13,053 bases of DNA from JABCPE02 sp963509715 (GTDB lineage Bacteria > Bacteroidota > Bacteroidia > Flavobacteriales > Weeksellaceae). The DNA lies in assembly GCA_963509715.1 (NCBI GenBank), contig CAUPCB010000040.1, positions 1 to 13,053 on the forward strand, given 5' to 3'. The position numbers and the translations under genes are program-made. This document shows positions 11,446-13,053 of this stretch, piece by piece (within the stretch, counting starts at the first letter, position 1; each line of letters begins with the position of its first letter). The notes under the pieces were generated by a model. It was not told the DNA's origin. It saw nothing but the letters and a program-made list of their open reading frames with translations, and ran no database searches.

Positions 11446-12948
11446 ATGAATGCACAAAAATACAATCCCGATGTGCTTACTTGTCTTGCCAATCTGAGTA
11501 ACGATGAGGTTTTTACACCTCCTGATGTTGCTAATAGAATGCTGGATACCCTACCCAACGAATTATGGAGCAATTCCGAAGCTAAATTCCTAGACCCTTT
11601 TTGTAAATCTGGCGTGTTTCTGAGAGAAATAGCCAAAAGACTGTTGAAAGGTTTAGAAAGCCAAATCCCAGACTTGCAGGAACGCATAGACCATATTATG
11701 CACCATCAGCTGTATGGAATAGGTATCACGGAGCTTACTGCTTATCTGAGTCGCCGTAGTCTCTACTGTTCTACCCGTGCTGATGGTAAACACTCTGTAA
11801 CCGAATTCCCTGATGAGAGTGGTAATATCTACTTTGAGGAAATCTCCCACACATGGGACAAAGCAGGGAAATGTATCTACTGTGGTGTGAATAAAAAAGA
11901 CTTTGGAGAAGAAAAAAGAGAAGGGCTGTCACAGCACGCCTACGCCTTTATACATGATAAAAACCCTTATGAAAATATGAATTTTGATGTCATTATAGGA
12001 AACCCACCTTACCAATTAAATGTAGGAGTTGAGAAGAAAAATTTTGCTATTGCTATTTATCATAAATTTATCCAACAAGCCATTAAACTTAATCCCCAAT
12101 ATCTATGCATGATTGTACCAAGCCGTTGGTTTGCAGGAGGAAGAGGATTGGATGATTTTCGTGATGAAATGCTCAATGATAAAAGATTAAAGGAAATCCA
12201 TGACTACCCTGATGCTTCTGGAATATTCCCTGGGGTAAGTGTAGAAGGCGGAATTAATTATTTCCTTTGGCAAAATAATTATAGGGGAGATTGTTTAGTG
12301 AAAACTTATAAAAATGGGGATTGTGTTTCTGCCATGACAAGACCACTAAAAGAAGAAGGAACAAATATTTTTATAAGAGACAATCAAGCCATTAGTATCT
12401 ATCATAAAGTAAAAAAATTAAATGAAAAAAGTTTTTCTGAAATAGTAAGTGTTCAAACTCCTTTTGGATTGGTAACTTCTTTTAAAGCTTATAAAAAGGA
12501 ACCTTTTGATAATGCTGTGAAAATATATATAAATGGAGGTATAGGCTATATAACCCCAGAAACTATATTAAAAAACCATGATTGGATAAACAATCATAAG
12601 GTTTATATAGGGGAAGCTTATGGAATGGGAAAAGAAACTCCTTATAAAGTCTTAGGTACTCCTTTTTATGGAGAACCCAAATCATGTTGTACTCAAACTT
12701 ATTTAGTCATAGGTCCATTTGTTAACAAAGAAAGGTGTGAGTATGTAATATCTTATATTAAAACACGATTTTTTAGATTTATGGTTTTATTAACGAAAAA
12801 TACACAACACGCAATGAGAGGTGTTTATAAGTTTGTTCCCCAGCAGAAGTTCGATAAGCCGTGGACAGATGAAGAGCTTTATGAGAAATATGGTTTAACA
12901 GAAGAGGAAATCGCCTATATAGAAAAAATGGTGAGACCTATGGAGTAA
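11446..12948 (+). CDS. Eco57I-like adenine-N6 DNA methyltransferase (restriction-modification)
   Basis: A 500-aa class I methyltransferase of the Eco57I-like type, modifying adenine in a specific DNA site. EVFTPPDVANRML (21-33) is the N-terminal helix typical of these enzymes. Motif I is LDPFCKSGVFL (49-59), with Lys where most have Gly. CIYC (143-146) may be part of a metal knuckle. The catalytic motif IV, FDVIIGNPPYQ, has NPPY at 186-189. LCMIVPSRWFAGGRGLDDFR is a conserved structural block. The C-terminal half is expected to hold target recognition and is much more AT-rich than the flanks. No nuclease motif is visible, so any restriction partner would lie beyond the window. It is 12 bases downstream of the NPPY-less subunit and surely co-transcribed. 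Confidence 0.9.
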   Translation: MNAQKYNPDVLTCLANLSNDEVFTPPDVANRMLDTLPNELWSNSEAKFLDPFCKSGVFLREIAKRLLKGLESQIPDLQERIDHIMHHQLYGIGITELTAYLSRRSLYCSTRADGKHSVTEFPDESGNIYFEEISHTWDKAGKCIYCGVNKKDFGEEKREGLSQHAYAFIHDKNPYENMNFDVIIGNPPYQLNVGVEKKNFAIAIYHKFIQQAIKLNPQYLCMIVPSRWFAGGRGLDDFRDEMLNDKRLKEIHDYPDASGIFPGVSVEGGINYFLWQNNYRGDCLVKTYKNGDCVSAMTRPLKEEGTNIFIRDNQAISIYHKVKKLNEKSFSEIVSVQTPFGLVTSFKAYKKEPFDNAVKIYINGGIGYITPETILKNHDWINNHKVYIGEAYGMGKETPYKVLGTPFYGEPKSCCTQTYLVIGPFVNKERCEYVISYIKTRFFRFMVLLTKNTQHAMRGVYKFVPQQKFDKPWTDEELYEKYGLTEEEIAYIEKMVRPME

Positions 12949-12971
12949 ATAGTTAATAAAAAAATAAAGAG

Positions 12972-13053
12972 GTGAAAGAGATAAAATTATATACAAAGCA
13001 AGAAGCCTTAAAACTTTTTCCGTCTATATTATACAAATATAGAGATTGGAATA
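12972..13053 (+). CDS. Start of a gene downstream of the methyltransferase (partial; possibly DUF2971-like)
   Basis: An open frame runs from GTG at 12972 to the window edge. In-frame stop TAA at 12957-12959 leaves GTG as the only reasonable start. The 27 visible residues read KEIKLYTKQEALKLF then SILYKYRDWN. The YKYR motif near the N-terminus recalls the DUF2971 family, whose proteins begin with a lysine/aromatic strand and YKYR before an asparagine-proline-phenylalanine-aspartate block. That diagnostic block would lie past the edge, so the family call is weak. It is 23 bases after the methyltransferase stop and is likely part of the same operon. Confidence 0.5.
   Translation, partial: MKEIKLYTKQEALKLFPSILYKYRDWN

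Overview
The window reads as chromosome from a Flavobacteriia-type Bacteroidota, plausibly of the Riemerella/Chryseobacterium/Elizabethkingia group (an inference). The evidence is low GC, genes without Shine-Dalgarno sequences, promoters of the Bacteroidota TTTG-N19/20-TAnnTTTG type, a DAHP synthase fused to a C-terminal chorismate mutase, a class II HMG-CoA reductase, a short M1 peptidase with GMEHQ in place of GAMEN, and a secreted TonB-C-type protein.

Positions 1-9970 are mostly ordinary core chromosome. On the plus strand are the tail of an unknown gene, lpdA (dihydrolipoyl dehydrogenase), a patatin-like lipase and a tandem pair of small paralogous membrane proteins. These converge on a minus-strand block. 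In its transcription order the block holds a TerB-like protein, a TonB-C-domain secreted protein, tpiA, then (after a possible terminator) rdgB and DAHP synthase/chorismate mutase. A plus-strand M1 aminopeptidase follows and converges, across a bidirectional terminator, on mvaA (HMG-CoA reductase). mvaA is divergent from a tRNA-Gln(UUG), which has a textbook promoter and a strong terminator.

Past the tRNA (9970-13053) the character changes. About 320 AT-rich bases with no gene lead to a good Bacteroidota promoter (10335-10366). It reads into about 430 bases of repeated, heavily structured, non-coding sequence. Two related modules lie in tandem, each made of a conserved roughly 45-nt arm, a variable central hairpin and an inverted arm. 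Three arm copies keep an invariant 7-nt loop (CTACCAA, or its complement) on stems that differ by compensatory changes. The last hairpin ends 4 bases before the start codon of the first of two adenine-N6 DNA methyltransferase-type genes. The first has SAM motifs but no NPPY. The second is Eco57I-like with NPPY and an AT-rich specificity segment. A GTG-initiated gene, cut by the window edge, follows. The structured modules joined to the split methyltransferase operon are the most unusual thing here. I do not recognise the modules as a known RNA family. Whether they act as RNA, as DNA sites or as a small non-autonomous mobile element cannot be settled from one sequence.
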